From positions 86,462-150,461 of the IMG/VR virus record IMGVR_UViG_3300032323_002909: a stretch of 64,000 nucleotides of DNA. One strand, 5' to 3'. The stretch's first letter is position 1; the number at the start of each line of letters is the position of its first letter. The notes under the pieces are model-generated. The model was not told the DNA's origin and made no database searches. It saw only the letters and a program-made list of their open reading frames with translations. Made by a program: the position numbers and the translations under genes. Source of the DNA: a virus. Shown one piece after another: positions 24,728 through 35,252 of the stretch.

Positions 24728-25141
24728 TTATAATAATATGGAAGGAATGGTAGATTTAATACCTTTCAAGTTATTTGGTAAAGGAGTCGAAGTGACATCC
24801 CTTAAAGCATTTTTTTGTGCTATCACATCCGACTGCAATGCTGTATCACCAGATTCAAGAGCTTTCATATAAGACAAATCTAATGCATCTAGTTTGGATT
24901 TTCTTAATTTTCTCCAATAATCACGTTGGATATCTTTAGCTTTTTTAATATCGATGTTTATGGTATCATTTTTTAATACCCATGCTTTTCTGAAATAATT
25001 TTCGCTAGGTAAATCGTTTTTGTTTAAAATAACGTATTTACTATCGTTTGGAACCATTGATATTAATGCTTCAATAGTCATTTCTACACATGGGTGAATG
25101 ATGGCTACTCCGTCTTCTTTTTGATATGCAATAATATTCAT
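24728..25141 (-). CDS. Tail-fibre-associated protein (assembly chaperone-like)
   Basis: 137 residues. The stretch IDIKKAKDIQRDYWRKLRKSK, then LDLSYMKALESGDTALQSDV and KNALRDVTSTPL, matches a helical module common at the C-terminus of tail fibre assembly or fibre-attached proteins. It probably assists folding or attachment of the neighbouring fibres. No separate late promoter is clear, so it is likely cotranscribed with the upstream fibre genes. Confidence 0.6.
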   Translation of the reverse strand: MNIIAYQKEDGVAIIHPCVEMTIEALISMVPNDSKYVILNKNDLPSENYFRKAWVLKNDTINIDIKKAKDIQRDYWRKLRKSKLDALDLSYMKALESGDTALQSDVIAQKNALRDVTSTPLPNNLKGIKSTIPSILL

Positions 25142-25145
25142 GTTT

Positions 25146-26411
25146 TTATATAAAAATAGCTACGCAAATTTCGGTAGAATCATAGGGATCATCGCTTTCT
25201 CTGTTCCATATCTCTAATGCACTCGCTGTCTTTGTCCCATCTAATGGTGGGGACATAACACTCCCCCAACCAACGTTGTTGATTTGCCTCGATGCCGCCA
25301 CATAACAATAATTCGCTGATGGTAAAGGTGTGGTAAAATTTATAATATACTTTCCTGTGTCTACACTAGTGATAGCAGATACATTGTAACTATTTATAAT
25401 TGAAAGATTCGTACCGTTAAATACAACCCATGCTTTACTAGAACCATTTGCAGATGTGTTGATGGTTAATGTTGAATTGTTATTGAAATTAGCCGATCCT
25501 GATACATCACCTGTTAAACTAATGGTCTGACCACTTAAATTTCCTTGAAGTGTAGTTCCTCTGATTGTTCCATTAACTTGTAATTTTGCAACTGGATCAG
25601 TTACTCCGATACCAACATTACCTGTTTCATCGATGCGCAATCTTTCAGTTCGTCTATCGGTTCTGGTTCCCGCTCCTTGTGTTTGAAACACCATTTCAGA
25701 TGCGCCATCTGTTCTTACGATAGTTTGTATATTTGATACAGCGTTACCTGATTCATTATTAACGGTAAAGAATACTGAAGCTTCGGCAGTAAGTGCTGCG
25801 AAATTGTTTTGAACTGAAATGCCTCTAGCTTGGTCGCCACCACCTACAAAACGTGCTAAATTACTACTCAATGCTACAACATCCAATGCCGCAGAAAGGG
25901 TGGTTGTTCCTATTCCCACAAGTCCTTGATTGGTTATAACAAAACGGGTAGTGGTGCTAAGAGGATCTTCAACCTCTAATGCGTTACCAGCACCTGCTTG
26001 TTTTATCAATAGTCCAGCACGTGATGCGTTCAATGTGATAGTATCGCCACTTTTGGATACATATTCTCCACTCACGTTACTAACTGTCGTGGAATTGTTG
26101 GCGATTTCTTCCCAATCGCTAATTCTGGAACCATCGTTTTCTTTAAGACGATATAAAAGTTTGTCGCTTGTACTATATGCTAAATCACCCACTTCTGCTG
26201 GTGCGAATAGAGTAACACTCGCACCACTACCTTTGAATATATTTCCCGCTACTACACCGCCTCTAGTAGCGCCATCACCTACAAACAAACGTCTTGTGTC
26301 GGTGGTATATCCTGGCTCACCTGGATTTAAAATCACGTTTTTTCTTTCATTATCAGTCCCTTGGCGAACTAATAATTTTATCAAACTGTTATCAAATATT
26401 TCTATGCTCAT
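25146..26411 (-). CDS. Tail fibre or adhesin with tropism-determinant-type N-terminus
   Basis: About 421 residues from the ATG at 26411. The N-terminus has VRQGTDNERKNVILNPGEPG then YTTDTRRLFVGDGATRGG, the short RxG...GE.gY..dt..L.iGDG module found at the start of many phage fibres and tropism proteins. The middle is beta-rich, with GIGTT and LRIDETGNVGIG repeats typical of fibre shafts. The C-terminal domain may contact the receptor. The Ala/Asn/Ser-rich composition fits a trimeric fibre. Confidence 0.75.
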   Translation of the reverse strand: MSIEIFDNSLIKLLVRQGTDNERKNVILNPGEPGYTTDTRRLFVGDGATRGGVVAGNIFKGSGASVTLFAPAEVGDLAYSTSDKLLYRLKENDGSRISDWEEIANNSTTVSNVSGEYVSKSGDTITLNASRAGLLIKQAGAGNALEVEDPLSTTTRFVITNQGLVGIGTTTLSAALDVVALSSNLARFVGGGDQARGISVQNNFAALTAEASVFFTVNNESGNAVSNIQTIVRTDGASEMVFQTQGAGTRTDRRTERLRIDETGNVGIGVTDPVAKLQVNGTIRGTTLQGNLSGQTISLTGDVSGSANFNNNSTLTINTSANGSSKAWVVFNGTNLSIINSYNVSAITSVDTGKYIINFTTPLPSANYCYVAASRQINNVGWGSVMSPPLDGTKTASALEIWNRESDDPYDSTEICVAIFI

Positions 26412-26412
26412 A

Positions 26413-27504
26413 TTAATATGCAAAAATTGGTATTGCAAACCTCCCCACTAATTGATTGTCCCTACTAACATTATTACCTTCAAATGTTAAGAATCCTGCC
26501 GATGTTAATATTACAGTCATTGTGCTACCATCGTTTAAAATATTATTTAATGCTGTTGCACTAAGTCTTGTGACAGTTAAATTCGGAATCGCCCCTGTAA
26601 TTGTATGTGCGGGTGTACCATTGAACAAACTACTCAATCCAACGCCTAAGCTTGATGCGCCTATTCCAGTCAATGTGCTGAAAATAGATTTTTCTACTGA
26701 GTTTCTATCGATAATAGGTTTCCAATTGTTGAGATTTGTCGATGGATTAGCACTCAACTGATAAAATACTCCATCAACGCTAGCCATATCGCCTATTCTT
26801 GGATTATTATTGGAACCACCACTTAAAAGAGTTAAATCAGTCGTGGTAGATTGTGGTAAATAAATTTTGGTAATACCATCATAATTGATATTTAATTCTC
26901 TATCAACATAACGAAACTGACTAGGATTAGCTATAATTTGAATAGGTGCGTTATTTCCACCACTTATACCATTTCCAAAAGATGTGGATTTGATTTCTTT
27001 TTGCGTTATAGCATTTGCACTCAATGTTAAAACATTGTTGGGTACATCGAAAAAATTCGTATCGTAATTGATTCGTAGTAAATTGTTTCGAATAACCAAC
27101 CCATCAGTTATTGTATTTGGGTTGATTTTAGAAGCTGATAAACCACTAAGTTTAACATTTAAAGTAGATGCATCATCATATTCCAATTCATTTGAAATTT
27201 TCGTAGCCAACCTACCCCAATTTGCAATGTTTGTATGGGGGGTTGCTGTTAATTGATACCACACGTTATTGATCGGTACAATATCACCAACTTCTGCATA
27301 TAAAGATGATAAATTATTGACGATGTTAACTGGTGTGTTTACTTTACTAACTACCGACACTCCTCCCAGAGTCACACCATTTCCAATATATAAACGATTG
27401 GTATCAATAGTGTAAGATAATTCACCTTGATCCAACCGAGTTAAAATTCTTTGAGCATTAGTACCTCTGCGAATTTTTATTTTAGATATAAAAAATTGTG
27501 ACAT
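26413..27504 (-). CDS. Tail fibre protein, paralogous N-terminus
   Basis: 363 residues. The N-terminus (IKIRRGTNAQRILTRLDQGE, then LSYTIDTNRLYIGNGVTLGG) is the same module as in the next gene, so the two are likely paralogues or alternative fibre parts. Two internal repeats share a GD...VWYQLTATPHTNIANW-type unit (near 72-95 and 239-262). It ends 1 nt before the next fibre's ATG. A TAAATA promoter lies 6 nt before its start. Confidence 0.75.
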   Translation of the reverse strand: MSQFFISKIKIRRGTNAQRILTRLDQGELSYTIDTNRLYIGNGVTLGGVSVVSKVNTPVNIVNNLSSLYAEVGDIVPINNVWYQLTATPHTNIANWGRLATKISNELEYDDASTLNVKLSGLSASKINPNTITDGLVIRNNLLRINYDTNFFDVPNNVLTLSANAITQKEIKSTSFGNGISGGNNAPIQIIANPSQFRYVDRELNINYDGITKIYLPQSTTTDLTLLSGGSNNNPRIGDMASVDGVFYQLSANPSTNLNNWKPIIDRNSVEKSIFSTLTGIGASSLGVGLSSLFNGTPAHTITGAIPNLTVTRLSATALNNILNDGSTMTVILTSAGFLTFEGNNVSRDNQLVGRFAIPIFAY

Positions 27505-27516
27505 ATTGATTATTTA
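27505..27516 (-). promoter_or_regulatory. Late promoter (TAAATA-N6-ATG)
   Basis: Minus-strand TAAATA at 27516-27511. Its first three bases are the stop codon of the upstream gene. Then 6 nt to the ATG at 27504. Confidence 0.65.
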
Positions 27517-28206
27517 AGAAAGTCTTCTCCAAACGTATACACCAAAACTTGGTGGAGTATTATTGTGCGCATTGCCACCACCAGTTCTTGAAGTAAATCC
27601 TTGGCGATTGGTTGAACTGAAGCTTCCAACAGCATCTGCTGAAAAATAAGATGCATCAGGATTAGATGATGTTCTATTTTCATCCATATCTTGCCTACTA
27701 GCACCATATATATGTGGATGTTGGGTGCTATTGGTAAGTGCTTCGGTTCGAACACCATTCAAATGATTATGTTCTGGTATCTGACCAACTGTCAATGCTA
27801 CAGTGTACTCGCCACTGTTATTACCTTCTGTAAAGGATCTACTACTTGTGTTATCATCAGTGCCATTGCCAACACCCACCAAAAATCTTCCTTGTGATAC
27901 TAGAGTCCAAGTAGTTCCACTAAATCTGGTTTGTGGGTTTACAGAGGTCGCGGTTAGATATAATGAATCGACAGGATATAAAAAATCTATAATATTATTA
28001 AAACCTACCACCGATATTGTATCTGCTTCTAATTTTCCGCTGATTTTGATACCTTTAGTCTCCGCACCAATACTCAATGCGGTTTTATTACCCAATCCAT
28101 CATACATAACCACGGGATCATTTCCCACAATTGGTGTGTTTGAGGTGTGGAGAAATCCTGTATAGGCATCTGCAATAAATTCATCCGTAAGATTTGGTAA
28201 AGGCAT
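27514..28206 (-). CDS. Tail collar / short-fibre-like protein (gp12 or gp10 C-terminal type)
   Basis: 230 residues. The central region (YPVDSLYLTATSVNPQTRFS, then TWTLVSQGRFLVGVG) and the C-terminal NNTPPSFGVYVWRRL are hallmarks of phage tail collar domains. Histidine pairs (PEHNHL near 142, QHPHIY near 160) resemble the metal-binding His-X-His of T4 gp12-type fibres. Probably a receptor-binding tip protein of the baseplate. It has its own late promoter. Confidence 0.78.
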   Translation of the reverse strand: MPLPNLTDEFIADAYTGFLHTSNTPIVGNDPVVMYDGLGNKTALSIGAETKGIKISGKLEADTISVVGFNNIIDFLYPVDSLYLTATSVNPQTRFSGTTWTLVSQGRFLVGVGNGTDDNTSSRSFTEGNNSGEYTVALTVGQIPEHNHLNGVRTEALTNSTQHPHIYGASRQDMDENRTSSNPDASYFSADAVGSFSSTNRQGFTSRTGGGNAHNNTPPSFGVYVWRRLS

Positions 28207-28217
28207 ATTATTATTTA
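28207..28217 (-). promoter_or_regulatory. Late promoter, leaderless (TAAATA-N5-ATG)
   Basis: Minus-strand TAAATA at 28217-28212, ATAAT, ATG at 28206. The TAA of the box is the stop codon of the 28215-30008 gene. Confidence 0.7.
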
Positions 28218-30008
28218 GTTATCGGCGATTAAATTAGCAATTAATTTTTGTTGAATTTCTACAATTAACGTGAAAATCCTTTGTAGTGTAATAGTATTGA
28301 CACTTTCATTACCATTCATTTTCAGATTATTTAAATCATATTCAATTTGTTTTATATTGCCCAATAAAACATCATCATTTCTTATAATATATGAATTGAT
28401 TGCTTTGGTATGTAGCGTTAAAATGTCAGCTGTTATATTGAATAACTGCCTATTTAGAAATATACCGAAAGAATCACTGACACAATCAATATCGATGAAG
28501 TATTTTTTTAAACTTCTATTGATAGCCGACTGATAGGTATCAATTATGGGTTGTTTCAACGTATATAACCTACGAGAATTGTGTAAAAGATGATAATTGG
28601 TATCACCTTTACTCAATTCTTTGAAATTTATATTCACTATATTAGTGTTTTCTCCCGAATTCAATGTTATTAGTTTATTGTCGAATACATAATAAGCATC
28701 TTTAAAGGTTAATCTTGGTAGATATTTTAAATTATAATCTCTAAATGTCGCTGATGCGTATGATGGATTTGAAATATACCTACACTCTATTCTATTTTTC
28801 GTATTGATGAAAAATATATTAGAATCGAATGAAGAAAATTTTAAAACATATTTACTAGAAATTGGGAAACTTGATAAAATGTTATCAGTAAAACTGTTTT
28901 CAAAATCAAATGGATCGAAGAAACATATTCTATACTCATTAACATTTCTATACAATATAGATACCAGATCATCAACACTTCGAATGTCAATTGCTAATGC
29001 TGTGGTTATACCCAGATCATTCAATGGTATAGTTGCTAATACTTGAGATCCTTTTTTATTATAAATGTATAAAACTTGGTCATCATCAATAAAAGTCCTC
29101 ATCTTGCTGCCAAATTTCACACTATCAACATTGTTCTCGTTTAATATGAAATTCTTTTTCTCGAAAAATTGTTTTACTTTAATGAATTTAATTTTGTCTG
29201 TAAATTTTAATTCAAAATGTTGCACAGGTTTTAATTGTAACTTATCCACCAATATCAAATGATCAAAAATATTTTCACCCTCACCTCCACATGATATAAA
29301 ATTTAAACCTTCATAAACACAAACTTCATCATTTATCATGATATTGATTTTATTATCAACTTCATCATAATAAATACCATAAATTTCTTGTTTTTCTTCT
29401 AACTGTAATGATTTATAAGTTAATTCTTTTCTGTCTGTGAATGAACCTATGATCAAAATTAAATCTTTTCCAGTAGAACATAAATATTTAAAATTCTGAT
29501 TGGACTGCACGATAAAATCACCATATTTTATCTTTTCCAGAAAGCTCCATTCTACACTGTCATTAAGATTTGCCGCATATAGCGAATTAATCTTACCAGT
29601 CATGTCATCTGGATTATTTACATTAGTCGATGTTAACCCATAAAAATGACAATTATTGTTATCGAAATCAACTATTTGAGGATTTTGAGTAAACAATGAT
29701 TTAAAAACGATCAAATTGTTGGTATTGATAGCATCGAATATTTTATCTAATTCATTTTTATTTAAAATATCAAAAGAATTGCTAAAATATGGTTTAATAC
29801 TCTCAATAGAATTATACTGGTTATCAAATTCTAATTTTTTTAGATAAAAATTTGACATGAAATTTTGTTTAGGGGTCAACAGTTCTGAATTACTGTCTTT
29901 CAATTTTCCAGTATATGCGTTATCATCTACTATTGTGAAAAAACCACTGTAATCAACGTTGTTTAACGTAAAAGCATCGCCATTTGTATATTTGAAGTAT
30001 GAAATCAT
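28215..30008 (-). CDS. Large tail or baseplate structural protein, unknown fold
   Basis: 597 residues, Asn/Asp/Phe-rich, with many beta-strand-like segments and a helical last 80 residues (RNDDVLLGNIKQIEYDLNNL). The middle could be propeller-like (repeated strand blocks around ILIIGSFTDRKELTY and VLATIPLNDLGITTALAIDI). It is not recognised. It starts in an ATGA overlap with the larger upstream protein, so the two are made together and may bind each other. Confidence 0.6.
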   Translation of the reverse strand: MISYFKYTNGDAFTLNNVDYSGFFTIVDDNAYTGKLKDSNSELLTPKQNFMSNFYLKKLEFDNQYNSIESIKPYFSNSFDILNKNELDKIFDAINTNNLIVFKSLFTQNPQIVDFDNNNCHFYGLTSTNVNNPDDMTGKINSLYAANLNDSVEWSFLEKIKYGDFIVQSNQNFKYLCSTGKDLILIIGSFTDRKELTYKSLQLEEKQEIYGIYYDEVDNKINIMINDEVCVYEGLNFISCGGEGENIFDHLILVDKLQLKPVQHFELKFTDKIKFIKVKQFFEKKNFILNENNVDSVKFGSKMRTFIDDDQVLYIYNKKGSQVLATIPLNDLGITTALAIDIRSVDDLVSILYRNVNEYRICFFDPFDFENSFTDNILSSFPISSKYVLKFSSFDSNIFFINTKNRIECRYISNPSYASATFRDYNLKYLPRLTFKDAYYVFDNKLITLNSGENTNIVNINFKELSKGDTNYHLLHNSRRLYTLKQPIIDTYQSAINRSLKKYFIDIDCVSDSFGIFLNRQLFNITADILTLHTKAINSYIIRNDDVLLGNIKQIEYDLNNLKMNGNESVNTITLQRIFTLIVEIQQKLIANLIADN

Positions 30009-32200
30009 TTGAAGTATGTGATATTATTTATTTCTGTGGTGAGAGGAGTGTATCTGTTACACGTATCAGCAACTATTAAATTCAACTCGTTTTTTATATT
30101 TTCAGGTAAATCAACATTTCTAATCAAAACATTGATATAATTAGATTTAAATGCTTGATTATTACATACGGTTTGGAATAAATCTATATCATCTTCGCTG
30201 TTTCTTTGATCACAAGGTAAAGTTACTTTAATATTGTCAATAGCGATCAATTTGTTCGTAAATGGTAAAATTAAAGATTCATTGACTGTTAATGATCTAG
30301 TATATATGTCAAAAATTAAATCTTTTGCGGTAGTATTGAAATTCCCAAATAATAATTTTTTATCATAAAATTGAAATGGGTCGAAGGTTATATTCAAGAC
30401 AATACCACCATTTAAGTTTACATACCCGATTCCTTTTTTAGAATTTAGAGAAAACACCAAAAAGTTTTTCTTTAATTTTTTTATAGCCTGTGATGTAGTA
30501 TATTCGGTATATGTATTATCACTAGGATCGAATAATACATACTCGAAATTAATAGTATCGTTTGTTTTCACTATAGACAACCCAGCATCTATATTATTTC
30601 TACTACTATTAAACACCCAATTGTTACCATCGCCTTCAAATACCATAAATATGGTAAATTCGCCATCAGTATTTATATTTTCGAAATAATTAAAACTGTT
30701 TATGTCGCATTTATCCACTATATTACTAGATAACAAAGTATTCGATAATGTTTCTAGATTACCAATTCTTTCATAAATGAATTCATCGTTTGCTTCTATG
30801 ATAAAATCACTTTTTTTGTCAAAAATTTGAAAAGCGGATAGAGAATTATTGGTTGCTGTATTAGCATTCACATATATTTCAATCAATTCTTGATATGTTG
30901 GATTGAAAGTTGATCTAAGTTTTAACGCTTCCTCTTTTTCGATCATGTCTGGATAGTAATATCTATCCACCCATATTTTATTATCACCTAGAGGAGAACC
31001 AGATAACCAAGTGCAGAGGTATACTTGCCCATCATCATAACCATTATCATTATCCAGTCTATATACCCTATCTGCATAAATGGGGGTATCGAAAGAAAAT
31101 GCACCACATTCTACAAATTTGCTATCATTAATGTTTAATCTAATATAAGGAAATATACTACTAGGTGCCTTTATGTAATTTATACCTGATTTTATAGTGT
31201 ATGATTTATTGTACAATACGTAATTCAATGCTAATGTTTCGTCTTTTTCTTTATCTATATCATTAAAAATTGAAGTATAATCTCTCATACCCTCCATGAA
31301 AAACAATGATGTGTTACTAGAAAGCAAATTATTACCCGATGTGAATACGTCATCTTGAGTCAATTGATTTTTCAATGTAATGATTTCAGGATTATTATCC
31401 TTCACATGTATTAGATAATTATTTTTTAAATTTTTAGTTATGAGATTGTTTGGTATATTATTGGCTAAATCGTAACCCACCAGACTAAAATTATCACTAC
31501 TATTAATATTATTGTATAAAGGTCTATCTATCAATATGGCATTATTTATTGATAATGTTTTGTTATCTTCTTCAAATGTTTGAAGAGACAAACTATTGCC
31601 TAATTTTGTTAAAATTTTACAAATACCACCACTATTTTCAAATAAACACAGTGAATTGTTTGTTTTTGAGTAGATATAATTAAAAGTTATTGGCTCGATA
31701 TTAGCACCTTTGGCATAAAAAGATAATATACCCAGATTATCAATCCCTAAATAATATTTTTTATAATTGAGTGATGCATATACTCTGCATCTGTTCTCAC
31801 TCATGAATTCTATAGTAAATTCTGACGATTGATTAGCACTTGTTTCAAAATTGTAATCACCGTATTCTAAATATTCGTTGAATACTCCCAAAGTTGCCAA
31901 TAATCTGCGGTCTTTTAAACTAAATTTTAAATAATTACTTCCAAAATTTAATTTTGTAAGCATTGCTTCTGATTTAATATCGTCTTTTGTGGATTCTTCG
32001 ATATTATCTAGCAACATTTCATCGGTAAGATAAAAAGTGCTGTAATTTTTATGTTTAACGTCTCTAATTTTTGTAAAAGCATTATAAAAATTTAGTGACA
32101 ATCCACCATCGTAATACCTTTTATATTTTTTTAAGATATTGGTGTCACTTACAAATTCTCGGGGCTTGCACGATGATAATTTTTCTACAGATACATCCAC
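30005..32200 (-). CDS. Large tail or baseplate structural protein with lectin-like C-terminal part
   Basis: 731 residues. The region about 510-650 (DGEFTIFMVFEGDGNNWVFN, KKNFLVFSLNSKKGIGYVNL, KKLLFGNFNTTAKDLIFDIY) has the strand pattern of a concanavalin-A/LamG-like domain, which would fit sugar binding. The start codon is GTG at 32200; the exact TAAATA-N5 spacing supports it. The rest is unrecognised. Confidence 0.6.
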   Translation of the reverse strand: MDVSVEKLSSCKPREFVSDTNILKKYKRYYDGGLSLNFYNAFTKIRDVKHKNYSTFYLTDEMLLDNIEESTKDDIKSEAMLTKLNFGSNYLKFSLKDRRLLATLGVFNEYLEYGDYNFETSANQSSEFTIEFMSENRCRVYASLNYKKYYLGIDNLGILSFYAKGANIEPITFNYIYSKTNNSLCLFENSGGICKILTKLGNSLSLQTFEEDNKTLSINNAILIDRPLYNNINSSDNFSLVGYDLANNIPNNLITKNLKNNYLIHVKDNNPEIITLKNQLTQDDVFTSGNNLLSSNTSLFFMEGMRDYTSIFNDIDKEKDETLALNYVLYNKSYTIKSGINYIKAPSSIFPYIRLNINDSKFVECGAFSFDTPIYADRVYRLDNDNGYDDGQVYLCTWLSGSPLGDNKIWVDRYYYPDMIEKEEALKLRSTFNPTYQELIEIYVNANTATNNSLSAFQIFDKKSDFIIEANDEFIYERIGNLETLSNTLLSSNIVDKCDINSFNYFENINTDGEFTIFMVFEGDGNNWVFNSSRNNIDAGLSIVKTNDTINFEYVLFDPSDNTYTEYTTSQAIKKLKKNFLVFSLNSKKGIGYVNLNGGIVLNITFDPFQFYDKKLLFGNFNTTAKDLIFDIYTRSLTVNESLILPFTNKLIAIDNIKVTLPCDQRNSEDDIDLFQTVCNNQAFKSNYINVLIRNVDLPENIKNELNLIVADTCNRYTPLTTEINNITYFK

Positions 32201-32211
32201 AATATTATTTA
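32201..32211 (-). promoter_or_regulatory. Late promoter, leaderless, GTG start (TAAATA-N5-GTG)
   Basis: Minus-strand TAAATA at 32211-32206, ATATT, GTG at 32200. The TAA is the stop codon of the 32209-32694 gene. Confidence 0.7.
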
Positions 32212-32694
32212 ATTGAATGGTGTCTCGACCTCTACTAGTAATCCATCTTTTTTGGTTACAAATTGATGTATTTTTTTATCTGTTTTCAGCACAGTATTCA
32301 ACAAATACATATCTTCGATACTTTCCTCATAATCATAATTTGTGATTGTTATGGGTATGGTGAACGTAGAGACATCATTATTACAATATTTTAAAGTGCA
32401 TACTGCCGTAAGTTGATGTGTTTTATTATCACCATTTGGATAATAAATATTCTTAAAAGTTTGATAGAAAAATGATGAGAAAGCATTATTTATCAATAGT
32501 TTTGGAGTAAAAATATCATTTTCTATGAATATGGTGACACCATTACCCCAATCTACGTGCAAATACAAAGGTAAAAATTTTTCAGATATGCCGAAAACAT
32601 TTAATTCTAATTCGGTAATGTCAACTATAGACAGAGGGACTGTCGTATTGAAATTTGTATTATTCGAGGATAATGAAAGGGTTGCAGTGTTCAT
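32209..32694 (-). CDS. Small beta-rich structural protein, PKD-like
   Basis: 161 residues. PLYLHVDWGNGVTIFIEND, then HQLTAVCTLKYCNNDVSTFT and IPITITNY, follow the strand order of a PKD/Ig-like domain (the W.GNG turn resembles the W.FGDG turn). It overlaps the larger upstream gene by an ATGA. Probably a baseplate or fibre adaptor. Confidence 0.5.
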   Translation of the reverse strand: MNTATLSLSSNNTNFNTTVPLSIVDITELELNVFGISEKFLPLYLHVDWGNGVTIFIENDIFTPKLLINNAFSSFFYQTFKNIYYPNGDNKTHQLTAVCTLKYCNNDVSTFTIPITITNYDYEESIEDMYLLNTVLKTDKKIHQFVTKKDGLLVEVETPFN

Positions 32695-35240
32695 TTTTGA
32701 TCGTATTGGTTCAATTTCAACATCTTGAAAGGATTTATTCTACACTCCATTTCAATTATACTGAAATACTTAGCATCATCTTTTAATAAGAATGAAATAT
32801 TGAATATATTTTTCTTAGAATTGTAAGATATTTTTGGAGTATCCAAATACGTAAAACTAATATTACCAACAGTTATTTGTGGAATATCCAAATCTTTAAA
32901 TATTTTTATTTTATGATCTATGGTATCATATTCATAAATTGTCGGTATGATTTTGAAATTGCTTCCCCCTTCGATATTAACTCTATTTGAGATAACAAAA
33001 TACACGAAATCATCTTTTTTGTAAGCATTGCTTATTTTATTGAAATTGTCGTTATTGTGTGTGAATCGATAGGTTGATTCTGAAGGTGTCAAAAATTCCC
33101 CATTATCGTAATTTATTTTTGTTATGATATAGTTATTTGTTGTTTCTATGAACAACACATCAGATGTTATATCAAATGCCCTCACACCACTGACACACTC
33201 ATTATAAGTTGATAGTGGTAAAACATCTGCCAAATACGACAATTGAGTTTCTAGTTTTGAAATCGCCATATCATAAGCATTTCTAACATAAATACCACCT
33301 TTCAAGTTGTATCTTTCGTATAATGTTTTGTTTTCCCCTTCTGGTGTATCATCAATTAATGTCGGTAAGAATACCGTACTATCATAGACACTACCTACAC
33401 TAAAATCTTCACCTTGAGAAGTATTAGAAAACGATCCACCATCAATTAAGTATGCAGATAGGTTGTTTGGCACTACTTCCATAGTCATATTAGCAGTTAA
33501 TGATGGAAACAATGGGTCTACTAATGCTCTCTGTAAAGGATTTATACTATGTATACCACCTTCTACCAATATCGAATAATAATACGAACCGCTATTTTCA
33601 TATGCACTTAAGTCGGACGCGATGGTATCGATATATGGAACTTCACCATCGGTAAAAAATACACCATCGAAAGTATTTACGATTGGAAAATATTCAGGGC
33701 TATAATAAAAATAATCATTTGTGAATGTTCCAGCTATTATCTGTGTAAAGTTACCACTGAGGACAAATCCATTTGTAAATGAGCTTAACCCTGATCTAGT
33801 AGTATCCGTAAAGGTAGTGTTGTCAACAACTGAATAATCAAAACTATACCCTTCACCATAAAGATAATCGAAAAATGTGTGACCATTCAGTATTTGATAC
33901 GCTGAAAATTGATCATTATCTTTTAGGATGGATTTTTTAAAACTGCCATCATTTTTCATCAAACCAAATAGATTATTATAAATATCTTTTTTAGAATCTT
34001 GTATATATCCTTGTGTGAAAACATCATCAAGATATTTTTTAGAATTTGGTTCTATTTTTGATATGTATCCATAATATTTGCTATCATCTTTTTTACTAAA
34101 TGGTTTATTAGTTGCTTTACCAGATGTAAAATTTCGTCTAACCGAGTCATCACTATTAATAAAGGTTAAAACATCACCATTAACTCCTCTTATGTTTGGA
34201 TCAGGGAAATAATAAATTGTATTTGGTTCAAGTCTATCTAAATTATATGTATATCTCGTTGTATTGCCATCAATATTGATAATTGATGTTTTATGTGGTC
34301 TGAAAAAGCCAATAGTGTCTGGAGTGACTAATACTTTCTTGTCACTAGACGCTGTCGTTGGGTTATCGATATTGAAAAAATTTAAAGCTGGTCTATCTGC
34401 TTTGAACAATAAACCAGATACAAAATCAGTCACTGTGGAACCAGTCGATAAATAGTAGAAATCGTTGCCAATGTATTTTTGGGTTAATTTTCTTTTATTA
34501 TCTAATAAGTCATTTATTTCTTTTTGTTCCAGTTGTTTTTCGCTAAAATTTGAAAATACTTCTGTAATTAATTCGTTATTATCTTTTAAAAAAAGATTTA
34601 AATCGTAGTCTAAATCTTTATTGTCGTATATTTTATCATTTGGTGTTTGATTAAAATATAATGGGTAGATATCATATAATTCTTCGATTTCTATGTTCAA
34701 CTCTTCTTTTAAAATGTTGATATCGAATAAATATGCGCTATCTTGTAGACCTTCCAAGTAACTAATTATATTATTTTTTAATTCTGTCTTTAAAAGATTG
34801 GATGTGCCAGTCATCTTTTTCTTGATGACTTGATATTTGAGTTCCTCTCTTTTTTTATTGTAGAAATTAGATATTTCTATTAATTTTTTACTATAAAAGG
34901 GTACCGCTAATTCTAAATCTAGAGGATCATCTAAATTTATTTGTGATAGAAATTTTTTCTCATCTTCATTTGTATAATTGAGAGATATATCTTTGATGAA
35001 ATCTCTATATTTTTTTACAATAGTAGTTTTGGAATCTTCTTCTTTTAAATTTTTTACACTGTGCCATTCTTTGATATAGCTTACGTAAACCGACTGCATT
35101 AACTGTGGTGATATTACACTGTCTATTATTTTTATAAATTCCAAAAACGAGAACGGGTTTTCCAAATCTAAAGCATTAGTACTACTAACGTTAGGATTCG
35201 TTATCGATTTTGGAACAATATAATTTAATGTATCAGCCAT
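32691..35240 (-). CDS. Large tail or baseplate structural protein, 849 aa
   Basis: An N-terminal helical part (residues 1-270, with a KKREELKYQVIKKKM helix near 145) is followed by a long beta-rich part with Asp/Asn/Thr/Ser-rich segments. It is not recognised. Its place between a PKD protein and the small PKD-like protein in the gp6-gp25 cluster points to the baseplate periphery. It is driven by a late promoter whose TAAATA overlaps the end of the gene upstream. Confidence 0.55.
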   Translation of the reverse strand: MADTLNYIVPKSITNPNVSSTNALDLENPFSFLEFIKIIDSVISPQLMQSVYVSYIKEWHSVKNLKEEDSKTTIVKKYRDFIKDISLNYTNEDEKKFLSQINLDDPLDLELAVPFYSKKLIEISNFYNKKREELKYQVIKKKMTGTSNLLKTELKNNIISYLEGLQDSAYLFDINILKEELNIEIEELYDIYPLYFNQTPNDKIYDNKDLDYDLNLFLKDNNELITEVFSNFSEKQLEQKEINDLLDNKRKLTQKYIGNDFYYLSTGSTVTDFVSGLLFKADRPALNFFNIDNPTTASSDKKVLVTPDTIGFFRPHKTSIINIDGNTTRYTYNLDRLEPNTIYYFPDPNIRGVNGDVLTFINSDDSVRRNFTSGKATNKPFSKKDDSKYYGYISKIEPNSKKYLDDVFTQGYIQDSKKDIYNNLFGLMKNDGSFKKSILKDNDQFSAYQILNGHTFFDYLYGEGYSFDYSVVDNTTFTDTTRSGLSSFTNGFVLSGNFTQIIAGTFTNDYFYYSPEYFPIVNTFDGVFFTDGEVPYIDTIASDLSAYENSGSYYYSILVEGGIHSINPLQRALVDPLFPSLTANMTMEVVPNNLSAYLIDGGSFSNTSQGEDFSVGSVYDSTVFLPTLIDDTPEGENKTLYERYNLKGGIYVRNAYDMAISKLETQLSYLADVLPLSTYNECVSGVRAFDITSDVLFIETTNNYIITKINYDNGEFLTPSESTYRFTHNNDNFNKISNAYKKDDFVYFVISNRVNIEGGSNFKIIPTIYEYDTIDHKIKIFKDLDIPQITVGNISFTYLDTPKISYNSKKNIFNISFLLKDDAKYFSIIEMECRINPFKMLKLNQYDQK

Positions 35241-35252
35241 TTTTATTATTTA
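35241..35252 (-). promoter_or_regulatory. Late promoter (TAAATA-N6-ATG)
   Basis: Minus-strand TAAATA at 35252-35247, ATAAAA, ATG at 35240. Confidence 0.6.

Noticed and set aside
25930-26451. Plus-strand frame opposite the fibre genes
   Set aside because: Its translation is a low-complexity mirror of the fibre gene. The minus-strand frames have recognisable fibre modules.
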